Below, piece by piece: positions 41,565-50,609 of a stretch of 64,000 nucleotides of DNA (within the stretch, counting starts at the first letter, position 1; every line of letters begins with the position of its first letter). The notes below the pieces were generated by a model. That model did no database searches, was not told the origin of the DNA, and saw only the letters and a list, made by a program, of their open reading frames with translations. The stretch is taken from NCBI GenBank assembly GCA_039819545.1, contig JBCBRS010000002.1, positions 248,001-312,000 on the forward strand. Reading direction: 5' to 3'. The translations under genes and the position numbers were made by a program. Source of the DNA: CALLPQ01 sp039819545. GTDB lineage: Bacteria > Pseudomonadota > Alphaproteobacteria > Caulobacterales > Parvularculaceae.

Positions 41565-42953
41565 CTAGTTCGCGCCGGGTTCGGCCTCAAAGAGATCGAG
41601 TGCCGCCGCCGTCATCGCTTCCACGCCCATCTTCAAGGTCGGTTCCGGGACCGGCGCGAAGAATGGCGAATGGATGGAGGGCGGCGTTGGCCCTTCCCCA
41701 GCTTGGGCACGGGCAAAATCATCGGGATCTGCGCCGCCAAGCCAGAAAATGAAAGACGGGATTTTTTCATCGGTCTGGGAAAAATAGGCAAAATCCTCCC
41801 CGCCCATGACGGGGGCCGCCTCAATAATCCGCTGGTCGCCAAAACGATCTTTGAAAACCTCGACAACTTTTGTTGCAAGCGTTGGATCATTATACGTGGC
41901 AATCAGATTATCTTCTTCAATTTTCACTTCTGGATAGAGATCTTCGGGAAGCCCCGCCGACGCCGCCTGGGCCCGCGCGGTCCGGGTAATGCCTTCCAAC
42001 AGGCGTTCGCGCACATCCTCCTTGTAGGAACGAACGGTGAGCTTCAGATGCGCCTGATCCGGAATAATATTGTGCTTGTAGCCCGCTCGAAAAGAGCCGA
42101 CAGTAATTACCCCTGATTCAAGCGGATCCACTTCACGCGCCACAATAGACTGTAGTGTGGTAACAATCCGCGAGCCGATGAGAATAGGATCAACGGCCAG
42201 ATGGGGCGCCGCGCCGTGGCCACCGACGCCCTTGACAATGATATCCACACTGTCAACCGCGGCAAGCGCATAGCCTGGCGTATAACTAATCACCCCGGCC
42301 GGGGCCGCGCCGCTCACATGTAGCGCGAGATTGTAATCCGGTGTGGGCATGCGATCAAAAAGACCGTCATCCAGCATCGCAAGCGCGCCCGTCCCCGTTT
42401 CTTCCGCCGGCTGAGCAACCATCACGAGCGTCCCTGACCAGGAATCCTTGCTGGCCGTCAACTGGCGCGCCGTACCCAGAAACACGCTCATATGCACATC
42501 ATGGCCGCACGCATGCATGACCGGTGCATCATTGCCAAGATAGTCCTTTGATTTCACCGTACTGGCGTAGGAAACGCCAGTTCTTTCCTCCAGGGGCAGG
42601 CCATCCATATCCGCGCGTACCAGCACCGTCGGCCCTGGCCCATTTTTCAAAATGGCAATTACGCCGTAACCGCCGATGCCGTCAAAAACCTCACCCGCAT
42701 CGGCGATGGCTTTATTACGCACCCAGTCGGCACCCACTTTTTCCTGCACAGAAAAACCGAGTGACTTCAGTTCTTTGGCAATGCGCTTGGCGCTCTTTTC
42801 CTCACGATAGGAAAGCTCGGGATTAGCATGGAAATACTTGTAGTGCTTTTCAACGGCGGCATAATCATTGGCAACCGCTGTGCGCAAATCGTCAGCGTGG
42901 GCGGCCTGTCCCAGACCGATCAGTGCAATCGACGCCATCAATAATGATCGCAT
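41565..42953 (-). CDS. Exported M20-family amidohydrolase (HipO-like)
   Basis: 462 aa from the ATG at 42953, spaced correctly from AAGGAG; ATG 42959 is too close. Residues 1-20 are a signal peptide ending AAHA. The M20 metal-binding pattern is visible: MHACGHDVHMSVFLG, AEETGTGALAML, and APVMGGEDFAYFSQ. Homologues remove acyl groups from amino acids or cleave small amide substrates in the periplasm. It follows another exported amidohydrolase by 56 bp. Confidence 0.92.
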   Translation of the reverse strand: MRSLLMASIALIGLGQAAHADDLRTAVANDYAAVEKHYKYFHANPELSYREEKSAKRIAKELKSLGFSVQEKVGADWVRNKAIADAGEVFDGIGGYGVIAILKNGPGPTVLVRADMDGLPLEERTGVSYASTVKSKDYLGNDAPVMHACGHDVHMSVFLGTARQLTASKDSWSGTLVMVAQPAEETGTGALAMLDDGLFDRMPTPDYNLALHVSGAAPAGVISYTPGYALAAVDSVDIIVKGVGGHGAAPHLAVDPILIGSRIVTTLQSIVAREVDPLESGVITVGSFRAGYKHNIIPDQAHLKLTVRSYKEDVRERLLEGITRTARAQAASAGLPEDLYPEVKIEEDNLIATYNDPTLATKVVEVFKDRFGDQRIIEAAPVMGGEDFAYFSQTDEKIPSFIFWLGGADPDDFARAQAGEGPTPPSIHSPFFAPVPEPTLKMGVEAMTAAALDLFEAEPGAN

Positions 42954-43009
42954 GGTCATTCTCCTTTTTTGGCCGACAAAAACCCGGCCGGTCCTATTTT
43001 TTATTCGCC

Positions 43010-44644
43010 TTAATTTGGCGCAACGATTGGCATGGGGCCCGACTTAATCCCGGCGTCTGCCTTGGCTGCGGCCACCTCAGCCCGGATATTTGCGCGTAAC
43101 TTTTCACCGTCAAAGACGACCCCATCGCGAATAATAGTCTCTACACCGCCAGTGCGCACCGCCTTGTTATCGTCGTTTAATTTGATATGGCCCGTTGCAT
43201 AAAGCGTTTTGAAATTGGCCAAGGGATTTTCTGGCACGATAATCATGTCGGCGCGTTTGCCCACCTGAATGGATCCTGTTTCACCGGCGACGCCCAAAAT
43301 TTTTGCGCCCATCAATGTTGCCGCGCGGATAACCTCAAGCGCAGAAAAGCCAGCTTCACGCAGCATTTCAAGTTCCTGCACATAGCCAAAGCCATACGTT
43401 GAATAGATATAGCCCGCATCTTCCCCCACGCCTACCTGACCACCGCGGTTTTTGTACTCATTGATGAACTGCATCCATTTTTGATAATTCTTTCTCCACG
43501 CGATTTCCTGCTCCGTACCCCAATCAAACCAGTAGGAGCCGTGAGCGTTACGGTCGGGTGCGAAGAACGCCCACAGGCTTGGCATCGTGTAGGTGTCATG
43601 CCACTCGGCACGGCGCGAGCGCATCCAATCCCGGCTTGCCATATAAATCGAAAAAGTCGGGATAATCGAGAAATTGCGTTCCAGGAGCGTATCGCGCACA
43701 TGGTTCCAATGATCAGACCCTTGATCAGTGGCTTGGGCCCAGAGTGCGCCAGCCTCTTCAAACCGGTGTTGCTCATTATGGTAGACATAATCGGCCGGAT
43801 AATCCTGCAATACGCGATCTTCAAACAAGGCCTCGGGTAGGCCGTACCAGTGCTCCATGGAGCCTAGTCCGTGGGCGGACGTGTTCAGGACATTGGCATG
43901 GGCCACATCGAGCTGCGCATGATGCATGGTTGTCTTGAGGCCAAGCTTTTTGGCTTCTTCGAGACCGGCCCAGAGGATTTCTTCCGGCGCACCAAAAAAC
44001 TTTACCCCAATGGCACCTTCGCGTTTCAGGCTCCTGATCCGCTGGCGTGCCTGTTCTGGGGTGTCGACCTCACCCGCCGACCAGCCCCGAAAGACTGGAT
44101 AGGGATAAATACGCGGGCCCTGCTCACGACCCGCCTCAATGGACGCGTTCAGATCCGCGGTCCAGCGCGCACCCTTGTTATTACCCAATTCACGCACGCT
44201 GGTAATCCCGTGGGCAAGCCATAACTTCAGGATGTAGGTGTAAGGAACGCCCTGGCCACTGTCCGTATCGTGAATATGGCCATGCAGATTGATAAAACCG
44301 GGCAGCACATACTTTCCCGATGCATCAATTTCGTGGGTGCCGGAGGCCAGACGCCGCGTCTCAATCGGCATCATACCGGGCGCACCAACATTCCGGATCT
44401 GGGTAATGCGTCCGTCTTCCACGGCGATATCCATTGGGCCTTGAGGCGGTGCACCAGTGCCATCAATCAGGATGGCGTTGCGGATCACCAGCCGGTCATA
44501 GGGCCCGCTGGCCCAGTCTGGCCGCCCCTGATCCGCCGACTGCGCCGTCGCTGACACAGTCGCCATGGCGGTCACGACAGTGACCACGCAGAGCGCCACG
44601 CCGAGAACCCATCGCCTATAAAGGTTGGCCGTTTGATTGCCCAT
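43010..44644 (-). CDS. Exported amidohydrolase-superfamily protein
   Basis: 544 aa from the ATG at 44644 with AAGGGG upstream; the frame is open further upstream. A signal peptide covers about residues 1-35 (LYRRWVLGVALCVVTVVTAMATVSATAQSA). The TIM-barrel metal site opens with GFINLHGHIHD, with TMHHAQ and GVGEDAGY later and a C-terminal composite sheet (VGKRADMIIVPENPLANF). It is probably an imidazolonepropionase-like or prolidase-like hydrolase. The substrate is unknown. Confidence 0.9.
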   Translation of the reverse strand: MGNQTANLYRRWVLGVALCVVTVVTAMATVSATAQSADQGRPDWASGPYDRLVIRNAILIDGTGAPPQGPMDIAVEDGRITQIRNVGAPGMMPIETRRLASGTHEIDASGKYVLPGFINLHGHIHDTDSGQGVPYTYILKLWLAHGITSVRELGNNKGARWTADLNASIEAGREQGPRIYPYPVFRGWSAGEVDTPEQARQRIRSLKREGAIGVKFFGAPEEILWAGLEEAKKLGLKTTMHHAQLDVAHANVLNTSAHGLGSMEHWYGLPEALFEDRVLQDYPADYVYHNEQHRFEEAGALWAQATDQGSDHWNHVRDTLLERNFSIIPTFSIYMASRDWMRSRRAEWHDTYTMPSLWAFFAPDRNAHGSYWFDWGTEQEIAWRKNYQKWMQFINEYKNRGGQVGVGEDAGYIYSTYGFGYVQELEMLREAGFSALEVIRAATLMGAKILGVAGETGSIQVGKRADMIIVPENPLANFKTLYATGHIKLNDDNKAVRTGGVETIIRDGVVFDGEKLRANIRAEVAAAKADAGIKSGPMPIVAPN

Positions 44645-44739
44645 GGTGCCCCTTTTGAATCGCTTGGCGCAAACACTATCACTTCGTCGCAAAATTACAT
44701 CCATTCCCCGCATGACCGGCCACGCGCAGGCTTGCGCCA

Positions 44740-44778
44740 TTGACTACAACCGTCATCGATGCAAAGGCTACAGGTGTC
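44740..44778 (+). promoter_or_regulatory. Possible BlaI-type promoter/operator region
   Basis: TTGACT (44740-44745) is a possible -35 box. TACAGGTGTC (44769-44778) is two bases from the TACA-NN-TGTA dyad bound by BlaI/CopY-type repressors, and TACAAC at 44745-44750 gives another half site. Confidence 0.35.
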
Positions 44779-44800
44779 GACGATGAGGAGAAGAGAGCCC

Positions 44801-45247
44801 ATGGCCCTGCAAAAACCAAAAAGAGACCCGCGCAGCGCAAACGCCAAGGCGGGCTCTGCGTCGGATAAGGCACCGGAGCGGATCACCCCCGCCGAACACG
44901 CGATTATGGATGTCTTATGGCAACGCGCACCGCTGGCCGCTGCCGATGTAATGGAGGCCTTACGCGCCGAAAAAGACTGGACCTCGACCACGGTCAAAAC
45001 CCTGCTTAGCCGTCTTGTTGATAAGGGGATTATCGATGCCGCCCGCGATGGGCGCCGGTTCTTATACTCGCCGCGCCTTGCCCGCGCTCACTATGAGCGC
45101 ACCATGACCCATTCGTTTGTCGATCGCCTGTTTGGCGGTCGCGCGGCACCGCTCGTCGCGCATCTGGCCGAGGGTGAGCGCCTGACCGATGAGGATATTG
45201 CCGAGCTTGATGCCTTGCTGGAGGAGTTGAAAAATGATCGGCGCTGA
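44801..45247 (+). CDS. BlaI/MecI/CopY-family transcriptional repressor
   Basis: 148 aa from the ATG at 44801 after GGAGAAGAGAGCCC. After a basic, disordered N-terminus of about 28 residues comes the winged helix (ITPAEHAIMDVLWQRAPLAAADVMEAL...TSTTVKTLLSRLVDKGIIDAARDGRRFLYSP). Partner M56 antirepressors usually cleave such repressors. It overlaps the M56 gene by 14 bases, so the two are a regulatory pair. Confidence 0.92.
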   Translation: MALQKPKRDPRSANAKAGSASDKAPERITPAEHAIMDVLWQRAPLAAADVMEALRAEKDWTSTTVKTLLSRLVDKGIIDAARDGRRFLYSPRLARAHYERTMTHSFVDRLFGGRAAPLVAHLAEGERLTDEDIAELDALLEELKNDRR

Positions 45248-47633
45248 GTTTTTCGCCTGGGCGCTGGAGACGAGCGTCGCGATTGCCCTTCTCACCGGTC
45301 TGGTGCTGCTGATCAGAAAGCCGGTGTCTCGTCACATCGGGCCCATGGCCGCGTACGCCTTGTGGCTGTTGCCGGTAATCCGGGTTTTTCTGCCTGACCT
45401 GGCGCTATTGCCGGCATTGGAAACCCGCGAAACCATCGTCGCAAACGCTCCCGCTGCAGAATTTGAACAAACTGTAACGGTTAGGCCCGGGGCACTGGTC
45501 CCGTACGAAGACGACACTCGCGGCAAAATTGACCGTACCCCAATACTAAGTGTTGAACCTGCAGCACCATTGTCAGCGCGAGCCGTTGTTCGTGGCAATC
45601 CTTCTGCGGTGCCAGCGTTACCAGTGTTAGCGTCACCAGTGTCAGCGTCACCAGCGCCCGCCCCAACACCGTTTTCAACCCTGTCGCCGCCGCTCCTCTT
45701 CACCGCGACGTTCGTTTTCTGGTTTGGGGTGGGGTCTTTGTGGCTCACGGCAATGCTCTGTCGCCAGGGCCTGCTCCAACGAAGCCTTTTACAAGCCTCT
45801 CGGCGGGCGGACCCGGCTTTACGCCAACAGGTCGCAGCCATTTGCGCCGATCTTAAGATCAAACGCCCCATCGACGTGCGGGTTTGTACCGCGCAATCAT
45901 CGCAATCATGGTCATCACCGCCCACAATCACGAGGACACTGGTCACAGGGCCGCTCGTCACTGGGCCGCTCGTCACCGGATTGATCCGCCCCACGATCAT
46001 TCTGCCTGCGCAATTTGACAGCCTTTACACGGCCAATGAGCAACACATGATCCTTTTACATGAGTGCATGCATGTGCGGCGCGGCGATTTATGGGTGACC
46101 CTCGCGGCTTTGTGTTTCCGTGCGGTCAACTGGCATAACCCAGCGATCCATATGGGCTGGCGACCCTTCCGTACCGATCAGGAGGCAGCCTGTGACGCAA
46201 GCGTTCTGCGTTACCTTGCGCAAACAGCGGCAAACCAGACGTCGGGCGATACGCAACACGCGGCACCGGACCAGTATGCGAGCGAGAAAGGGTCATCGCA
46301 GGGGCGTGTTGTGGATTATGGCAGTGCCCTGATTAAATCGGCCCGGCTCGCCGCCGACCATATGACCGCCATGCGGGCCCTGCCGGCGCCCTCTCTCATC
46401 CACCAGCATTCATCTACCCAAGTGAAGGAGCGTCTTATGCTGATTAAATCCAGTGGTAATCGAAATCGCGGCGTGGAGGCTGGCGCCGCGCTGGCGGCAT
46501 TGACCGTCGGTCTTGGCCTCACGGCAAACTATACCCATGCTGCCCAGAGCACCCCGGAACCGGTGATCAGCAATAACGAACCCACCGTGGCAACGCCGAA
46601 AACGACTGGCCCTAGCAAAGGCGAGGACCAATCATTTTCCCTCCATATTGACGGCAACACAGACACCATCACGATTAATGGTAAGGTCATCGACCGGGCG
46701 CAGATTGAAGACGCGCTCGCCGCCGTGGGCGAGATGGACTTCACCGCCTTTGCAGACCGGTTTGACGATCTCGAATTCGATTTTGATTTTTATATAGAAG
46801 GTATTGAGGGCGCGATTGAAGAAGCAGGCGACCGCGTTGCCTTTGTGATTGAAAATGAAGTAGAGGGCCTGATCGGTGATGCGCTCTCCGACTCCAATGT
46901 CCTGCGTATGATGACCGGTGACGCCGATCAACTGACCTTGCAACTGGGCGACAGCGCCAAAACCTCAAAAGGGAAGGCCAATCCGTTCACGTTCAGCCGC
47001 ACCAATGACAAGACTATCCTGCGTATCGATAACTCAGAAAATCTGCGGATTGAACGGGACGGTGAAAACCTGATCGTCAATGGCAAGAGCATCGTTCTTA
47101 ATCAATGTCAGGAAGATCGCAATAAGGATGCAAGCCTTATCCTGCGCGTTGATTACGGTGAAGATGGCACGGTGCAGGTCATCTGTCAGAAGTCATCAAA
47201 GCCACTCTTCAAAGTAGAAGAAAAAGACAAGCGCCGCGCCGTCGAGCAGTCGCTGCTAATAAAAAAACGCCTGAAGGCGATGGAAAAAGGCAGGGACCGT
47301 CAGGCCGCGCAGGAGCAACGAAGACTAGAGCAAGCGAAGGAACGGGCCGAGGAAATGGTGGCGCGCGCACAAGAACGCGCCAGCCAGATGGTTGAACGCG
47401 CCGAACGCGCGGTGCGTGATGCCGAAAACCGCCAACAGCGCGCCGCAACCGAGCGCCAACGCGAGATTGAACGCCTTCGCCGGGAGTTGGAACGCCTGGA
47501 AAGAGAAGAAAACGAAGAGCCGGTTATCCTCGCACCAGTACCGGACCCAGCTCCCGCCGCCGAACCCGTACCAGCACCTTCATCAGAGCCTATGCCAGCA
47601 CCCGCGCCAGTGCCGCCTGTTCCGGTTCGGTAA
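45234..47633 (+). CDS. BlaR1/MecR1-type M56 metallopeptidase with long C-terminus
   Basis: 799 aa. The N-terminal half has membrane segments and the M56 zinc motif HECMH (His276-Glu277, His280) with the NWHNPAIHMGWRPFRTDQEAACD block. A C-terminal sensor-like region (about 440-660) is beta-rich and unrelated to a penicillin-binding domain. Residues about 665-765 form a coiled coil (EQRRLEQAKERAEEMVARAQ) and the last 35 residues are proline/alanine-rich. It presumably senses a signal and triggers cleavage of the BlaI-type repressor. Short tandem repeats encode TGPLVTGPLVTGL near residue 240. Confidence 0.88.
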   Translation: MIGAEFFAWALETSVAIALLTGLVLLIRKPVSRHIGPMAAYALWLLPVIRVFLPDLALLPALETRETIVANAPAAEFEQTVTVRPGALVPYEDDTRGKIDRTPILSVEPAAPLSARAVVRGNPSAVPALPVLASPVSASPAPAPTPFSTLSPPLLFTATFVFWFGVGSLWLTAMLCRQGLLQRSLLQASRRADPALRQQVAAICADLKIKRPIDVRVCTAQSSQSWSSPPTITRTLVTGPLVTGPLVTGLIRPTIILPAQFDSLYTANEQHMILLHECMHVRRGDLWVTLAALCFRAVNWHNPAIHMGWRPFRTDQEAACDASVLRYLAQTAANQTSGDTQHAAPDQYASEKGSSQGRVVDYGSALIKSARLAADHMTAMRALPAPSLIHQHSSTQVKERLMLIKSSGNRNRGVEAGAALAALTVGLGLTANYTHAAQSTPEPVISNNEPTVATPKTTGPSKGEDQSFSLHIDGNTDTITINGKVIDRAQIEDALAAVGEMDFTAFADRFDDLEFDFDFYIEGIEGAIEEAGDRVAFVIENEVEGLIGDALSDSNVLRMMTGDADQLTLQLGDSAKTSKGKANPFTFSRTNDKTILRIDNSENLRIERDGENLIVNGKSIVLNQCQEDRNKDASLILRVDYGEDGTVQVICQKSSKPLFKVEEKDKRRAVEQSLLIKKRLKAMEKGRDRQAAQEQRRLEQAKERAEEMVARAQERASQMVERAERAVRDAENRQQRAATERQREIERLRRELERLEREENEEPVILAPVPDPAPAAEPVPAPSSEPMPAPAPVPPVPVR

Positions 47634-47661
47634 TACTCAAGAAATCGAGTAAATCTTGATC

Positions 47662-47692
47662 GGGGCATCGATAAACATCGGTGCCCCTTTTC
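47662..47692. terminator. Rho-independent terminator between M56 gene and metG
   Basis: GGGGCATCGAT and ATCGGTGCCCC form an 11-bp stem (one T-G pair) with a 4-base loop, followed by TTTTC. It lies between convergent genes. Confidence 0.92.
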
Positions 47693-47706
47693 TGTGCGCC
47701 GCCGCC

Positions 47707-49425
47707 TTACGGCGCGCCAAACTGTGCGCGCCAGGTCTCAACCGTCTCGTCGTCAATTTTGGCGAACAAAACATCGGGCGGCGAAAACGCCGCTCCTGCA
47801 TCAATCGTGGAGAGTGCGGCGGCGCAATCGGTTGGCCACGCAGCATTGAGTTCTTCGATTACTCCATCATTCGCGGTGAACGTCCGGTGCATTTTTTCAC
47901 TGGTAAATGGAATGATCGGTGCGGAGACAACCGCAAAAAAACGGATCAGGTTCATGCCCATGCGGACACTGACCGCCGCTTGATCGGGGTCTGCCTTGAA
48001 TGCTGTCCAGGGCGCTGTTGTCTGCAGATATTCATTCCCGGCAACCCACATGGCCCGAAGCTCCGTACACGCCTTACGGAACTCCATCGCCTCGAGATAG
48101 TCCGTATAGGCCTTTAGTCGCGCATCCAGTTGGGCAATGAGGTCGGCTTCTGCGGTGCCGGCCGTGCCGCCTGCGGGCACTTTCTCGCCAAACTTTGACT
48201 TACAAAATCGGGTGATCCGGTTGACAAAATTGCCCAGCACATCCGCCAGGTCTTTATTCACGACACTGACGAAATGCTCCAGCGTAAAGGAGGTGTCATC
48301 GGACTCCGGCGCATTAGCCATCAGGTACCAGCGCCAATAATCGGGCGGCAGTAAGTCAAGCGCCTGATCCATGAAAATACCGCGCTTTTCCGACGTCGAG
48401 AACTTACCACCATACCAGGTCAGCCAGTTGAGCGATTTCAGTGTGTCGACAGTCTTCCACGGCTCTCCGGAGCCAAGCAGGGTTGCCGGAAAAGATACCG
48501 TGTGAAACGCCACATTATCCTTGCCCATGACCTGCACATAGCGGGTCTCTTGTGCACCCGCATCGGTGCGCCACCAGCGTTGCCAGTCGTCGCCGTTAGC
48601 GGCGGCCCATTCTTGTGTTGCGGCGATATATTCGATGGGCGCGTCAAACCAGACGTAAAAGACCTTGTTCTCATAGCCAGGGCGCGGTGCACCATCACGC
48701 ATCACCGGGATGCCCCATTTCAAATCGCGGGTGATGGCCCGGTCCCGCAACCCTTCCTTCAGCCATTTTTTAGCGATTGAGCGGGTTAGGGTCGGGAAGC
48801 TGTCTTTTGTAGCCAGCCAGTGTTCAATCTGCGCCTGTTGTTTTGATTGCAGCAGATAAAGGTGACGTGTCTCGCGCACCTCCACATCGTGGGACCCGGA
48901 AACCGCCGAGTACGGATCAATAAGATCAATAGGATCAAGCAATCGCCCACAACTGTCGCACTGGTCACCGCGTGCTTTTTCATACCCACAATGAGGGCAG
49001 GTACCCTCCACATAGCGGTCGGGCAGAAACCGGGCATCAGTGTTTGAATAAACCTGCCGGTCCGTGCGCTCTTCAATCAGCCCATGATCTTCCAGCACAG
49101 TGGCAAAATGCTGGGTGAGGGCATGGTTCGCCGGGTTGGACGACCGACCAAAATGATCAAAGGATAGCCCAAAGGCCTCGCCGGCTGCGCGTTGCACCTC
49201 ATACTGAGCGGCGCAATAATCCGCCACCGGCATCCCCGCCGCAGCAGCCGCCAATTCGGCGGGCGTCCCATGCTCATCGGTGGCACAGATAAAGACGGTC
49301 TCATGCCCCCGAGCCCGGCAAAAGCGGGCATAAACGTCTGCGGGCAGCATGGAGCCAACGAGATTGCCGAGATGCTTGATGCCATTGATGTAAGGCAGGG
49401 CGGAGGTGATGAGAACGCGGGTCAT
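47707..49425 (-). CDS. metG: Methionyl-tRNA synthetase MetG
   Basis: 572 aa, within the MetG1 size range. The HIGH-equivalent is in YINGIKHLGNLVGS, the zinc knuckle is CPHCGYEKARGDQCDSC, and the KMSKS-equivalent is KFSTSEKRG, as usual in this class. It charges tRNA-Met with methionine. No C-terminal tRNA-binding extension is present. Confidence 0.97.
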   Translation of the reverse strand: MTRVLITSALPYINGIKHLGNLVGSMLPADVYARFCRARGHETVFICATDEHGTPAELAAAAAGMPVADYCAAQYEVQRAAGEAFGLSFDHFGRSSNPANHALTQHFATVLEDHGLIEERTDRQVYSNTDARFLPDRYVEGTCPHCGYEKARGDQCDSCGRLLDPIDLIDPYSAVSGSHDVEVRETRHLYLLQSKQQAQIEHWLATKDSFPTLTRSIAKKWLKEGLRDRAITRDLKWGIPVMRDGAPRPGYENKVFYVWFDAPIEYIAATQEWAAANGDDWQRWWRTDAGAQETRYVQVMGKDNVAFHTVSFPATLLGSGEPWKTVDTLKSLNWLTWYGGKFSTSEKRGIFMDQALDLLPPDYWRWYLMANAPESDDTSFTLEHFVSVVNKDLADVLGNFVNRITRFCKSKFGEKVPAGGTAGTAEADLIAQLDARLKAYTDYLEAMEFRKACTELRAMWVAGNEYLQTTAPWTAFKADPDQAAVSVRMGMNLIRFFAVVSAPIIPFTSEKMHRTFTANDGVIEELNAAWPTDCAAALSTIDAGAAFSPPDVLFAKIDDETVETWRAQFGAP

Positions 49426-49481
49426 GGCGCTGGGTTAGGCGAAAACGGGTCGAGGCTCAAGCACTCTCCAATTCTACCCGC

Positions 49482-49787
49482 CTACTTCATGGGGATCATC
49501 TGTACATCAATGACCGCGTTACCACCGGCCGGGTCGATATCGATTTTGTTATAAGCTTTGCGGACCACAGCTTCGCCCACCTGAAGCTCTTGGGTCGTAC
49601 CATCAAATTTGACTTTGACTTCGTTGGCCCGGCGCATGCCCTCTGGCGGCATGTCCCATAAAAAATGCACCGAAAAGAGGACGCCGCCGCCCTTTTTGTT
49701 CTCGTAAAGCCGCCAGGTGCGATCCACAAACAGCTTCGAAAGCGCGATTTTTTCTCCGTCCATCGGATACCCCGTTACGTTGCCCAC
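49482..49787 (-). CDS. Small hypothetical protein downstream of alkA
   Basis: 101 aa from GTG 49787, or 93 aa from ATG 49763 (MDGEKIALSKLF). Soluble, with a beta-rich pattern (LFSVHFLWDMPPEGMRRANEVKVKF). Not recognised. Confidence 0.5.
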   Translation of the reverse strand: MGNVTGYPMDGEKIALSKLFVDRTWRLYENKKGGGVLFSVHFLWDMPPEGMRRANEVKVKFDGTTQELQVGEAVVRKAYNKIDIDPAGGNAVIDVQMIPMK

Positions 49788-49859
49788 GCCCTTAGCCTAA
49801 CGCAAACGCAGCCCCGCGCAATATCTGCCGGCCACCACACGCCGAACGGCGTACCCGCT

Positions 49860-50495
49860 CTAAATGGGGTCGCGCCCCCGGATATGGGCGTAATAGGTCC
49901 ACAAAATATGCGCCGCGAGACCGCGCCATGGTGCCCAGCCTTCGGCAATATCATTCAGGTCAGCCGATGCCGGTTTCTGGTCGAGACCAGCGGCATGGGC
50001 ATAGGCATGCTCCATGGCGATGTCGCCCGGCGGCCAGATATCCACCCGCCCCTCACAAAACAGAAGATAGATGCCCGCGCTCCACGGGCCGACCCCCTTC
50101 AGACTGGTGAGGAGCGCGCGGGCAGTGTCATCATCGGCCCGTGCCACCGCCGCAAATGAAAACCGCCGCGCCTTGACCGCCTCTGCAAGACAATAAACGT
50201 AATGAGCCTTTTGCCGAGTCAGGCCAAGGGTGCGTAACTGCGCCTCCCCAAGCGCCAGGACACGGGCGGCGGTCATTGGTTTTACACCGGCCTGACAGCG
50301 CGCCCATATCGCTTGAGCGCTCGCCACTGACACCTGTTGCTCCACAATGATGCGAAAGAGGGCGCCAAACCCCTCGGACCGTTTGCGAATATGGGGCACA
50401 CGGATCGCAGCCAACGCGGTGCCGAGTGCAACGTCCCGCCCGGCCAGCTCTGCGCATGGGCCCCTCACGTCCCCGAATATCGATAGCGCCGTCAT
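49860..50495 (-). CDS. DNA-3-methyladenine glycosylase II (AlkA-type)
   Basis: 211 aa from the ATG at 50495. The helix-hairpin-helix LTSLKGVGPWSAGIYLLFCEG is followed by the catalytic Asp158 (WPPGDIAMEH), the HhH-GPD signature. It removes alkylated bases from DNA. It is shorter than E. coli AlkA because the N-terminal domain is absent. Confidence 0.92.
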   Translation of the reverse strand: MTALSIFGDVRGPCAELAGRDVALGTALAAIRVPHIRKRSEGFGALFRIIVEQQVSVASAQAIWARCQAGVKPMTAARVLALGEAQLRTLGLTRQKAHYVYCLAEAVKARRFSFAAVARADDDTARALLTSLKGVGPWSAGIYLLFCEGRVDIWPPGDIAMEHAYAHAAGLDQKPASADLNDIAEGWAPWRGLAAHILWTYYAHIRGRDPI

Positions 50496-50609
50496 GGCCA
50501 GTTTTTTCCCTTCCACTCCCTCTAAAACAGAAAAAAAGTCACACCTGAGCGGGCCCACCGATCAGCGTCAACCCGTTGAGAATATTCGCCAGCGCAGTAT
50601 GGTCCCCCG

